DNA of 64,000 bases, taken from Toxorhynchites rutilus septentrionalis (taxonomy: Eukaryota > Arthropoda > Insecta > Diptera > Culicidae). Below the pieces are notes generated by a model that saw nothing but the letters and a program-made list of their open reading frames with translations, searched no databases and was not told the DNA's origin. This document shows, one piece after another, positions 44,949-57,589 of the stretch. Where the stretch lies: contig NC_073745.1 of the NCBI RefSeq assembly GCF_029784135.1, positions 242,387,946-242,451,945 on the forward strand, read 5' to 3'. Each line of letters begins with the position of its first letter. Position 1 is the first letter of the stretch. The translations under genes were made by a program, and so were the position numbers.

Positions 44949-45328
44949 CGAGGGCAATCCGATAAGTACTTAGCCTACAAAAAAAAACTAAAATTTTGAA
45001 AAAGTGGCGATTTATTTCTCAACATAGTCTCCTTTTAACTCGATACACTTGACCCACCAATGCTCCAACTTCTTTAATCCATCTGAAAAATACGTTTTCT
45101 CGAGGTCTACAAAGTAGGCCTCCGTGGCCGTGGTGTCAGCGGAATTTCCATTTTTCCCATTTTTCTATAATCGGCGGACACGCCCGCTTTCACACACGGT
45201 CAATACAAAACTAAGAGTCCGATTCGGCTGAAATTTTAACAGTAGCCGTTTACTACACGATAAGTAATCTCTCTTGCGATACTGACACCTTCGGGCGATG
45301 AGGCTAAGTACTTATCGGACCACCCTCG
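44949..45328. mobile_element. 380-bp mariner-type MITE
   Basis: The ends CGAGGGCAATCCGATAAGTA and inverse 'acttatcggaccaccctcg' are inverted repeats of about 28 bp, flanked by TA (44947-44948, 45329-45330). The interior keeps 'acatagtctccttttaactc', typical of the 3' end of a mariner ORF on the minus strand, but no frame remains. Confidence 0.85.
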
Positions 45329-45330
45329 TA

Positions 45331-45416
45331 TATAATTATATTTGCAAATGTTCATCGGAACACATCGTTCAAACATTTTACTTCAGTATTGAATTGTTAT
45401 TTTTTCAAATGTATTC
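45331..45416 (+). repeat. Element X, copy C, left part
   Basis: 'gcaaatgttcatcggaacac' ... 'attgaattgttattttttca' ... 'aatgtattc' matches copy A at 37665-37742. It is cut by the Harbinger-like insertion and continues at 50256. Confidence 0.85.
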
Positions 45417-45944
45417 TAAAGGCCCATTTATACGTTGCTAGTAGCTGACTTGACAGTGAGCAGCTACTGGGCCGGTGAACTTGCTTGACAATTGGTTGAC
45501 TCGCCTTGTCCGTTCACACAGTGTGAGCTGCTGACGAGAAAGTAGATACTACAGCATTGGCTTACCAGGGATGCCAGATGATGTTTCAAATGTCCATCGA
45601 ATAGTCAGAAACCAAAGTACGTAGAATAGAAGGTAGTCTCCTCCCTGCTTTGATCGAGTAGTGGTAGGCAAAGAAAAAAAGCAAAAAATTGTAATAAACC
45701 ACGATGTAATAAACGATGAACAAATGTGTGGAGAGGTTATATCGAAGCAGTTTCATTCCCGCAATTTGATAAAATGATGAAAGATGAACACTGCTGATTT
45801 TTTTGTCTTTCATCGAAGCATCCATCATGAATCATCTCGACGCTTTCATTGGTCTCAGTTTGAAGTGTTCAGCCGTAGTGGGGCCACTTAAGGGACCAAA
45901 TTGGCGTTTCTGGAAAACGAGAAAAACATTTTCTCCATCCCGGA

Positions 45945-46370
45945 TTATCTTCCGAAGTGATTGCAAATAAATATTTTGCACTTTCGCAAGAAGTGAATGT
46001 ATAAATTTTGAATTTCGTGTGAAACCATTGAAACGGAACGTTTTGGAAGATCCAAGAAGCAAATGCATGGAACAGCTGAAAACATCTCCGATTAGTTTAT
46101 CTCATCACAATTTATATAAAAAAACACACTTACCTCCAGTACGAAGACGTCTTCTTTGCTGATTATAGGTTAAAACAGTATCCCCAAAAGAATCCGGCGA
46201 AAAATGAAGCGAACAAACAAATATGTTTCGCGTATCGAACGAACTGTTATATTTGAAAAAGTTTAACCATTTCCGTCTCAACAATTTGTTGGTCGGAAAA
46301 TGGTGGAAAGTTATCCGACTTTCTTCAAAATTTTTCTGCTCCGGCATCGCGGGACGTTGCACTTCGACAT
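45945..46370 (-). pseudogene. THAP-domain ORF, two exons, one frameshift
   Basis: Starts MSKCNVPRCRSRK at 46370 (the C-x4-C pair of a THAP zinc finger). After a one-base shift in an A-run (about 46335) it continues NFEESRITFHHFPTNKLLRR and KWLNFF, VCSLHFSPDSFGD (the C-x2-H pair), QQRRRLRTG. A strong donor (GAG|GTAAGT at 46133) and acceptor (TTTTCAG, ending 46076) remove a 58-bp intron and join in phase to AVPCICFLDLPKRS, supplying the AVP motif that ends the THAP fold. The frame stops at 45945. A missing A in the A-run would explain the frameshift (deletion or assembly error). Location inside the Harbinger-like element suggests it was its accessory DNA-binding protein. Confidence 0.75.
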
Positions 46371-46849
46371 ATTGCTGGAGTAACCAAACACTGTTCAGAA
46401 TGAAATCGATAAAAAATCACATCAAACCTTACCTGCAGTGAAAATGCGGTACACTATCGTGGTTATCGTCGGCTCGACCAACGATTTGGTCACTTTTTAC
46501 GATTTTTTGAACTTTTCAAAACAAGAAATATTGCAAAAACTTCCGAACATCGAACAAATTGAGGATTGTTTATTACTATCTTCTTTGTGTGCGCGCTCCG
46601 TGTGTATACACAGGTAATATCACTTACCTTCTATTCTACGTACTTTGGTCAGAAACAGCAATCAGGTGCGAAATTGACAAATGATTGATCCGAAATCGAC
46701 TTCTCTATTGGCAGTTTTCGTCTCAGGTTTTCAGTTGTATTTATCATTACACAATTTTGTCGCGAAATACACGCTGACTGTGTATAAAAATACTTTGTGT
46801 TGAATTTCTTCGAACTGAAGATACTATCCGAAAAACAGAAAGGCAAAAG

Positions 46850-47190
46850 GATTTGGGCCAGGAATTGGATGCAAGGAAAAGGAGCAACAAATACAACATT
46901 GAAGGAACTCTACGATGATGATCCTCTAGAGTTCACTTGAATAAGTGGAAACACTGTTGGATTTCATTGGTCCCAAAATACAACGCCAAGATACACTCAT
47001 GAAGGATGCTATACCTGCAAGAGTGAAATTAAAAAAACGACATTGATGTGCCTTTCTTCTAGAATATCTTTCAGATTGTTGTCGATATTTTTTAGAATCT
47101 CGAAAGCATTCATAGCTAAGATAATTCCGGAAGTATGTGATGCTGTAAATGGCAGTCTAAAAGATTTTTTTGAATTTTATTTATTTCGCC
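46850..47190 (+). pseudogene. Harbinger (HARBI1-like) transposase relic
   Basis: Plus-strand frames read KRIWARNWMQGKGATNTTLK and ELYDDDPLEF, then in another frame IQRQDTLMKDAIPARVKL, then back to SSRISFRLLSIFFRISKAFI and AKIIPEVCDAV. These are consecutive blocks of the N-terminal half of PIF/Harbinger transposases (the R-x-W, RQDT-x-M-x-x-AI and FRISK-x-x-I-x-K-I-x-PEV motifs). At least two frameshifts and one stop break it, and the DDE catalytic half is not recognisable downstream. Confidence 0.8.
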
Positions 47191-47764
47191 TTGCCAGCAG
47201 CTTCGCGTACCAATTTGTGAAATGTGAATGATAGTAGATTTGCAGTTGGATGAAATACGCGTCAAAAATTAAAATAATAAATGAAAATGTACTTTTTTGA
47301 ATCGAATATGTATTCTGTTTCTTAGAACAATACTTTTTTTGCAAGTTGTGAGTGATTTTTGAATGAAAATTGTGCCTGATAAATTCTATAGTAGAGATTC
47401 TCAAGAAAACTATCTCAAAATCATCAAAATCAAAAAATTTGGCATCCCTGATTCGAGCGCTAAATTCTGTGTTTGACGTTTTGAGAGATGCGAGTGCGAG
47501 AAAATTCAAAAAACTTTGAAGTAGCTCGCACGCCGGATCACGTATGACACTAACTGGCATGATGTGTTCACACGGTGTGAGTAGCTGCACTCATGGGGAT
47601 AGTAACTTCAAACAAAAAAGTGGGACCGATTCAAAATTGCTTTTATGTAAACAGTGAACTTTTTTACACTCTAAAAATTGCACCGACTTGCACTGACAAC
47701 TGAATGATATTGTCAATTTCTGCGAGATGCCTCATAACAGCTAGGAATAAATATTGTTTATATA

Positions 47765-47827
47765 TACAGTAAGTTACATTTAATGCGACGTTTAGATTAT
47801 TGAACAGACCTGTAATGTGACACGTTT
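47765..47827 (+). repeat. Truncated copy of the 9327 MITE
   Basis: 'tacagtaagttacatttaat' ... 'gacctgtaatgtgacacgtt' matches the first ~60 bp of the MITE at 9327-9527. It ends where element X copy B begins. Confidence 0.8.
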
Positions 47828-47829
47828 AA

Positions 47830-48667
47830 GGTGAAGGTGGAAGCTAGCCATTGTAGTAGTATATGTAAACCCACGTGTAAAAATGGGGTAATAGTGTTTG
47901 TGAGAGAAGAACAAAGCACACGAAAATAGATCAATCACTTATCAGACTGTGTGGCGCTTCATTGACACGAGTCTTTGAATACATTTGAAAAAAAAATAAC
48001 AATTCAATACTAAAGTAAAATGTATGAACGATATGTTCCGATGAACAATTGCAAATATAAATACATATAGAAGGTGCATTTGCATATGAAGTAAAATTCT
48101 GATTATACGTGAGCGTAACATGAGCAAATTTATAACACATGCGAATTGGGGCTCTTTTGGTATTAATAAGTTCTTCCTCATAGTAACTCGATGTTGATAA
48201 TTCCTCATTATTTTCCTTCGTTGATCGTATTGTTTTCACATATCCACGTTGGAGAGCCTTAACCCTTCTCTTCTTTGGTCGAGGCATTTTGATTGAATGT
48301 AATACTTTTCCGTTTTCTGTTTTTAAAAGCATAGGCAGCAGTGGCAGTGTTCCGAGCTCTGCAATACAATTTACTTAACCAATGTTGAAGTTGCTAAAAC
48401 TTACATTATAGACCCATTAAACGTTAAAATAATAATTGTATTGATATCTACACAATTGTATTCTATTGATTTTCATGACATGAAACGCTATTACTCAGGA
48501 ATAACATTTTATTGAGTGGTTTTTATAGCTGTTTCGATGATTTTGTCTGGCATCAGTGTCGAAAAAATAACGATGCTTTCACCAATACAAACAAAACCAT
48601 TGCCGAAGATTGAAAAATGAAAATTTAACTTTCAGAGCACTAGCTCGAGTTTTCCGACGTTTTTCAC
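47830..48667 (-). mobile_element. Element X, copy B (5'-truncated)
   Basis: The outer terminal repeat GGTGAAGGTGGAAGCTAGCC is at 47830-47849. The copy is inverted relative to copy A and matches it to the point corresponding to 37080 ('ttttccgacgtt'), lacking the other terminal repeat. The conserved frame reads MPRPKKRRVKALQRGYVKTI, RSTKENNEELSTSSYYEEEL, INTKRAPIRMCYKF (about 48287-48110). Confidence 0.75.
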
Positions 48668-49744
48668 TATACAATGCGATAGCGGTTGTTTGGATTATCA
48701 AGCCGCAGCTATCTCGTACGGCTATCTGAAATATGATTCTAGGGCAATTAAAGCTCTTACATATGATACGAAAGAAATCGTAAAAAAATTCGAGTGGTTG
48801 TCTCCGAGACACGATCGCTTAGAACGTAGGACTACGAAATCTTTTTTCTTTTGAAATTTGATGGTTAATCATTTTGAATATTATTTGCGAATACGTCGAA
48901 ATTTCATAAAAAACTCTTAAAAAAGTTCCGGGGACCCTGAAAAGGTTTAATGGCTTGCGTAGTTTTGTAGAATCATTTCGAGAAGCAACGATCATGTTTT
49001 GCCTTTGCGAGAACAATACACTAATTGGTCATATGTCGCAATTTGTTTCTTTATATCAATAAACGCATTGCACTGAATATTAACGAGAGGCATCTTCCGT
49101 GCATCGCCATCAAAGACGAATGAACTATCTGAGTTTGAAGTGTCTATAATTCAAAAGAAGAAGAAGAAGAAGTGCAGCGCCACTCAACAAGCATCAAACA
49201 CGCGTCTAACAGATGTACACAGTTGCAGTGCTAAAAATGAAACATCGCGAGAATGACCGTTTATGAACTGGTCAAAACCGTCAACAAAATTTCTAAGTTC
49301 TAACTTTCGCGCAACGAAAACAAGCAACACACAAAAAAACAAACACTGAGGTTTAGAAGCGACCTATAATCTTTGCACTCTTCTCTTTTTTCGTCTGCTT
49401 TGCCATGAATCGGATGGTTGTGTTAATTGCAATGCCAGATACACTTCAAGTGAAATATTCGCTAGGGTTCACAGCTCGAGGGGAAACATCAAACACAAAA
49501 TGAGCAGAATAAGCGACCCTTGTTGTTTCGGGCACAGAAAGATTCTGAGAATTTTCCTCAGAGATGCAATACTTATACGCTAGTGACAGCTTACTTACCA
49601 TGCAAGGGTGGAGTTTACTTCGCAAATTTTCTCTTTTCGCTATCCCCCTTCGTTGTTTCTGTTCTAGCGGATGCATATGTTACCCGTTATTGACAGCTCT
49701 ATTCGGGAAAGCACACAAATGGACAGAACAAATGTATGGGAAAA

Positions 49745-49870
49745 TGGGAATGCTTCCAATTTTCATCAATTTAAACCATATACAGACTATGGGATTGTAA
49801 TGTATAGCATATCAAACAAAAAAAATCTTAGAAAATTTCCAATTCGATTGGTATGCAATCGAATCCACGT
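49745..49870 (+). repeat. Dispersed repeat family Y, copy 4 (partial)
   Basis: 'ttttcatcaatttaaacc', 'attgtaatgtatagcatatc' and 'aattcgattggtatgcaatc' match the first half of 1908-2114. The palindromic end is missing. Confidence 0.65.
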
Positions 49871-50255
49871 TTGCATGTATGGGCTGGCTAGGCGCATCAT
49901 ATACATGCAAGTTATATTAATCATACTTGTATGTTTGTGAATATAATCCTCAAAATAAAATCATTACGCTAACAACTTTTATGCATTCAATTAAATCGTA
50001 CGATAAATTATATATAAACATAAACATTCCCACCTTTCATCCTTCATTAAACACCTTTTAGTAGAAATCTGTCAGTATGCATACACTCTCCTACGAAACA
50101 TAGTGGAAAAAAATATATTCGTCGATGTAAACAAGCGGTGAAAAAGGAGACACTTTTCGACGAGTGATTTGTATGAAGTTCCACTGCCGTGCTGCACTGC
50201 AGTAACTGACTAGACCGACTCGTATGTTTATTCGCACCGTCTGAACCCGGCTTAA

Positions 50256-50421
50256 GGCTCGTGTCAATGAAGCGCCACACAATCTGATAAATGAATTGAT
50301 CTATTTACGTACCGAAACCGAAACAAACGGTGTGCTTCGCTCTTCTCTCACAAACACTATTACCCCATTAAAACACGTGGATTTACCTATACTACTACAA
50401 AGGCTTCGTTACACCTTCACC
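50256..50421 (+). repeat. Element X, copy C, right part
   Basis: Continues copy C after the Harbinger-like insertion: 'gtgtcaatgaagcgccacac', 'tctctcacaaacactattac', 'atactactacaaaggcttcg', ending in the X terminal repeat 'caccttcacc'. Confidence 0.85.
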
Positions 50422-50424
50422 TTA

Positions 50425-51535
50425 AATCAGGTATTCGAATGTTTTCAAACATATAAATAAAATTGTCTCTTTCCTGATTTACAGTAGTTTCACAGGATAT
50501 TTTTACGGATTCACATGTTTTAAAAGTTCACCTTCTATTGGTACCAATGTGACCCTAATTTTTTGAGTTAATTTTTATCAACCACCAGATGATTATTTGG
50601 TATTCATACCTTTTCTGGATTGTAACACTTAAAATTATTGTAAACATCATGCTTGCACACCATTTGTATCAGATTTGTATATCTATATCACGTAATTAAT
50701 GGGTCCTATTATATAAATCGAATCGAGGATTCGATACAATCACTATCACTATCACACCGAGCAAAATCTCGTATTTTGTAAATCGAGATAATTACCGAGC
50801 TCGAATTTCATGTGTTGTGATTGCATATATTTAGGTGTTTCTAAAATGTTTCTCAAAGGAAAATATCAGGGACGCTGTAGGGGCGCTGGTTCTCCGGGTT
50901 GGTGATCGTTTCACGGCGGAATCTGGTCCGTTGGACGGTAGAAGGTTACCGTAATAAAAAGCGCGAACAGTAGCACGTGGTACACTATTGAGGTTTTATT
51001 CCGTAGCGAGTGGAAAATAGAACTGTATAATTCGATGGTTTTTATTAGACTGATCTGCTCGATAAAAATGATAGTGGTTATCGAGGCAGAGAGTTTCATC
51101 TCGATAACGAGATGCGAGAGCATCCTATCTCCCATTGGTACTCTCCTCCGCTTTGCGTTACGTAAAACGGAGTGAGTTAGTAATTCCAATTATATTTAGC
51201 GAATTCTTTGGGGTAAACTCAGTAATTATGGCAAGTGCCCAAACAGACGCAAATCAAAACAAAATAATTTTCTGAAGAAATGCGACGAACAACTCGAAAA
51301 ATTCTGAAAGCTAGATTAGGGCTAACGAACAAAATTCTTATTGTCTCGATTTCTATAATAGGGCACAATGTATCTCGTTGACCTCAATTCTGATCAAGGT
51401 TTGTCCGGTGCGCACGGTTTGTCCACATGATTCCTATGGTAACCACTTAACGCGCTGCAGTTTGTTTATGTTGTCCTTTGCGCTTAGCAGCTGAGAAATT
51501 CCAAATGAAATTGACAAATGACAAAACATGAGTAT
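50425..51535. other. Intergenic stretch without a recognised gene
   Basis: Short frames only. 50870-51190 is slightly GC-richer but shows no domain or splice pattern I can support. Confidence 0.35.
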
Positions 51536-51857
51536 TTTGACGTAGGATTACGTCTTTCGGGAACATATTGGGGTACAAATTGAAAATCGAAAATCGAGTA
51601 CATCGTGAATATTGTCCAATTTCAAACGCTTATTGCTTAGTCATTTCATGATGGATTGATGAAATTCGTGCGTCAATCGATTTCGGCACTTCATAACAAT
51701 TTTTTATATTGAAGAAAATAATGTATGTCATGAAACTAACTATCGGACAATTGAAAAATCTCATCCTCTATCCTAACGGAAATATCCACTTCTGATTGGT
51801 CGAAATTGACGACACATACGGCGGGTCCCTAACAGAGACATCAAAACCAAGCTGCCT

Positions 51858-52260
51858 GCACTGAGAGAAATAATTAGTAAATATAACGAATTTTTTGGTA
51901 AATACTACCAATCTATAGTCATTTTCGACCGTACTAATAAACACATATGTCAAGCAGAACCATGATTCGGAAGCCCAATATCGGCTACATTTTCTCGCGG
52001 AAAATGCACGTATCAGAATTATATCCTTATTATACCTCCGTATTGCCTTATGGGAACAATGAAAATGGTTAATACGCGCTTTTCTCACCAATTTTCAGAT
52101 ATGACAATATCCAAGCTTACTAATGTTATCGAGTAAAATATACTAATCTCTGGTAGGGATGCGGGTTTGTTGACAATATGTACAAAAAATTTGTACATTC
52201 TACTAATTTTGCATTACCAAATGTATTTAGTAGTTTTCGACCGAGGATTTTTCTAAGGGT
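51858..52260. mobile_element. ~400-bp insertion with CACTGAGAGAAA.../...CTAAGGGTG ends
   Basis: The sequence 'aaccaagctgcctg' immediately precedes the insert and 'ggggaaatcgacattgcaaa' follows it. Sixty bp to the right (52324-52390) a duplicate of the target reads 'aaccaagctgcctg' then 'ggggaaatcggcattgcaaa' without an insert. The ends are imperfectly inverted (CACTGAGAGAAA against CACCCTTAGAAA). No coding content. Possibly a CACTA/Chapaev-type MITE; class uncertain. Confidence 0.6.
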
Positions 52261-52925
52261 GGGGGAAATCGACATTGCAAATACATGAAAGTAGAGTGAA
52301 CTTTTGTTCCTTCCGAAATGTGTTCCCTAACAGAGACATCTAAACCAAGCTGCCTGGGGGAAATCGGCATTGCAAATATATGCAAGTCGGGGGTTGTTTC
52401 ATGAAATTTCGTATCAATGACCGATCGTTTATTGTGAGAAATTTAGCACAACTGTAAGTGTAAAATTGTATATGGTTGCAGTGGTGTTAAAAATGACTTG
52501 ATATATGAAACGATTCATTTTAATTTCCTAAAATTAAAAACCAAGGTGTGTTCCTGCTCGAGAACAGTTCGTTTGGTTTAAGCTGTCTGTTTTGTTGTGT
52601 TCATTTTCACCCAAGGGAAGTTTATACGGCGAGAAAATTTGTAAAAGTGAAAAAATATTACAAAAAGTGATTTCCCATATCCTCTACATATAGTATTAGG
52701 TGTTGTTAGTCCAATTAAAATTCGCATTGGGTTGAATAAACACTCAGAAATTAAAAATTAAAAAAAAAAAAACAATTACCTTTTCCATTTCAAATATGTT
52801 TTCTCTATATTAAAGTAACGTGTTTTTACTGATGAGGAAAAATCATAATTGTGTTCGGTATTGGTAATTATTATATATTACATTGGTGAGTTTTTTTTTC
52901 TTTATTTCATCCATACATATCACAG

Positions 52926-53065
52926 GAGGCATCTCGTCTAGGATCACAGAGGGCGGTTTTCATCATGCCTCGTTCCACTTCGGTATATTCTATCTGATAC
53001 GCACCATCCAACGACTGTTTACCATCCTTCTGCAATCATCACTCGGTAAACACTGGTGGAGTTAA
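52926..53065 (+). pseudogene. Decayed reading frame upstream of a histone-type 3' end
   Basis: A relatively GC-rich 140-bp stretch starts EASRL in one frame (a sequence found in histone H2B) and ends in TAA at 53063-53065, 28 bp before a histone stem-loop. The frame that uses that TAA (ending SSLGKHWWS) does not match any histone tail, and I could not align the remainder convincingly to H2A, H2B, H3 or H4. It is either a badly decayed replication-dependent histone gene or an unrelated stretch. The identity is not proven. Confidence 0.3.
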
Positions 53066-53093
53066 CATACAATATCCAACAACCAAACAAAAC

Positions 53094-53109
53094 GGTCCTT
53101 TTCAGGACC
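53094..53109 (+). promoter_or_regulatory. Histone mRNA 3' stem-loop
   Basis: GGTCCT-TTTC-AGGACC forms a perfect 6-bp stem with the UUUC loop required by stem-loop binding protein. It is preceded by 'aaacaaaac' and followed by ACCA and, about 8 nt later, a purine-rich 'caaagag' resembling the U7 snRNA-binding downstream element. Position, strand and distance to an upstream stop codon fit a replication-dependent histone gene. Confidence 0.7.
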
Positions 53110-53184
53110 ACCAAATCATTATCAAAGAGTTTAACGATGTAATCCTTCAAACATATCCAAAATCAACAGATAGTCTAACGGAAT

Positions 53185-53222
53185 CCTACGTCAACTATGC
53201 GGTCGTGTCTCGGACACAACAC
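53185..53222 (+). repeat. Dispersed motif CTACGTCAAC...GTCTCGGACACAAC
   Basis: Closely matches 18957-19003 and, on the other strand, 48795-48838 ('tccgagacacgatcgcttag' with 'acgtaggactac'). It lies just outside the foldback element that starts at 53261. Confidence 0.5.
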
Positions 53223-53260
53223 TCCCGTGACTTTTTGATTCGAATGAATGTTTGTATTCC

Positions 53261-54440
53261 GTTTGGTTTGGAGGAAATATGAGTTTCCACAGCATTTGGG
53301 AATTTTTTGACTCATGTGTAACTTTTGAAAAGGGCGTATAGATTTTAGTAAGAGAAATCTTTGATAATTTATATCCCAAAAACTATGAGTCTTACCAAAA
53401 TAGTATCTTAAATAGACTTATAGAGTATTGAGGTGCAAACGTGAAAAAAATATGTTAGTACTTTTTTTATTTACAAAAGAACACTTTTATTTTCAATATC
53501 TAAAATACATATTTTTTTCATATAAAATAGAAGTCATGTAGAAAATTAGAAAAATGGGTACAAGAGAGTAGAACTATTTTTTATGAATTTTCGAAACTTA
53601 GAATTTTTGTACGTTAACAATCATTTTTAGCCACAAATTATGAATACTGATGTGATTTAAAATAATAAACTCTTTATCAATCTCCTTCTAAATGCAGCCA
53701 TCCTCGAGATATTTGAAAAAAAAAATAAAAGAGCACAAGATGGTAAAACTAATTTTGACGAAATTTGTGGAACATTAAAATTTTATGAACGTAAATTTTT
53801 ACCATAATGATGTATTCGGAAAAGTTGTTGGAAATTATAGGCAAATTCATAAAATTTCATGAACATGGCGGTATAACAAGGCAAACATATTAAAAGAGTC
53901 TATTTACTATAAAAAGGACAATAAATTAGAAATGTTTTTTGAAATACCTCGAGAATGGCTGCATTTAGAAGGAGATTGACAAAGAGCTTTTTTTGTTTTA
54001 AATCACATCAGAATTCATAATTTGTGGCTAAAATGATTGTTAACATACAAAAATTCGAAGTTTCGAAAATTCATAAAAATTCGATGTTCCACAAAGTTCG
54101 TCAAAAATAGTTTCACCATTTTGTACTCGTTTTTTAAATTTTCTACATAGCTCCTATTTCACATGAAAAAATTCAAAAAAAAAATAAAAAAATATATATA
54201 TTTTAGATATTGCAAATTAAAGTTTTTTTTTTATAAATAAAAAAAGTAATATTTTTTTCACGTTTGGACATCAATACTCTATAACTCTTTCTAAAGCACT
54301 ATTTTGGTAGGACTCATAGTTTTTGAGATATAAATTATCAAAGATTTCTCCTTCTAAAATTGATACGCCCTTTTCAAAATGTAAACATGCGTCAAAAAAT
54401 TCCCAAATGCTGTGGAAACTTATATTCCTCCAACCAAATC
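53261..54440. mobile_element. 1.2-kb foldback element with ~480-510 bp arms
   Basis: Left arm 53261-53730 and right arm 53930-54440 are inverted copies. Shared blocks from the outside in are 'tttggaggaaatatgag', 'cccttttcaaaa' with 'gatttcc/tctttgataatttat', 'catcaatactctataac' (right arm), 'gccacaaattatgaat' and 'tctccttctaaatgcagcca'. The loop is ~200 bp and has no ORF. Part of the same family is at 10826-11490. Confidence 0.85.
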
Positions 54441-54839
54441 TGCAATCTGCATTGCTGAATTATAAATGGATCAATATTATGACAGTAAACTCAAGCAATG
54501 AGAAATACAACATCTTCTTGAAAATTCGAATTTCTTCATTCAAAAATAGCGTTTTCTGAAACCGGACAAACCATGATCATTTTTCGGATAAACCATGATA
54601 GACGGTTGTTCTACGTTAAAATGAGGTTGAAATACATTCCCGTGTATATTTTTTTTCACTTTTTCCCCCACAGTTACGATGTACTCAAGAAGCACAAAGG
54701 TTGAATGAAGCTGGACACGGACACGTTTCTAAGCATAACACACGTTAAATTGAGAAAAAGCGATGGACCAACGATTTATATCACTTTGTCTTGATTATTG
54801 CCTAGTTTCTAGAGAAACATAATCTAGACTAGGGCTCCG

Positions 54840-57184
<2,345 letters not shown>

Positions 57185-57589
57185 TCCCTAATGTTCACGT
57201 TTATTTACATTCACATTTCATGCACTGGGACTTAGCAGGACCTGAAATATTCACTGTTTATGCTGAAATAATGAAGAAATAAATATTCCGCCATCCAACA
57301 ATCCACGATTCGACGTATTTCTCTTCCTTCGGCATATGTTTATATTTTGTAATGAAAACTGACAGCTGGATTGGCATTCTAGTGGAGTGGCTTTCTCGAG
57401 GGGTCCCTCAAAACAATAACGAAAGAGTTATTCACCCTCTGCATGTGAATATCAATATGGTTCATGATCTAAAATTAAAATTGCACGCAAGTTCTTCGAT
57501 GCACTGAGGGACTATTTTGACAGTTTTGATAGAGGAATGCTTACATAATATAGTGATTCGCCTCTAATTGGACATCCCAAGGCACCCAC

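Larger units (their letters stand above)
45420..50252. mobile_element. PIF/Harbinger-like element (4.8 kb) with TAA target duplication, inserted in element X
   Basis: Element X copy C stops at 'aatgtattc' (45416) and resumes at 'ggctcgtgtcaatgaagcgc' (50256). TAA is present at both junctions (45417-45419 and 50253-50255). The intact copies A and B read straight across, which proves an insertion. The ends 'aggcccatttatacgttgct' and the inverse of '...cgtctgaacccggct' are weakly similar over about 20 bp. Inside are a Harbinger transposase relic on the plus strand (46850-47190) and a THAP-domain ORF on the minus strand (45945-46370), plus later insertions (47765-48667, 49745-49870). A 3-bp TWA duplication and the transposase place it in PIF/Harbinger. 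It is decayed. Confidence 0.75.

Noticed and set aside
47177..47590. 137-codon minus-strand frame inside the Harbinger-like element
   Set aside because: Overlaps the transposase relic end on the opposite strand, low-complexity Phe/Ser-rich, no domain.
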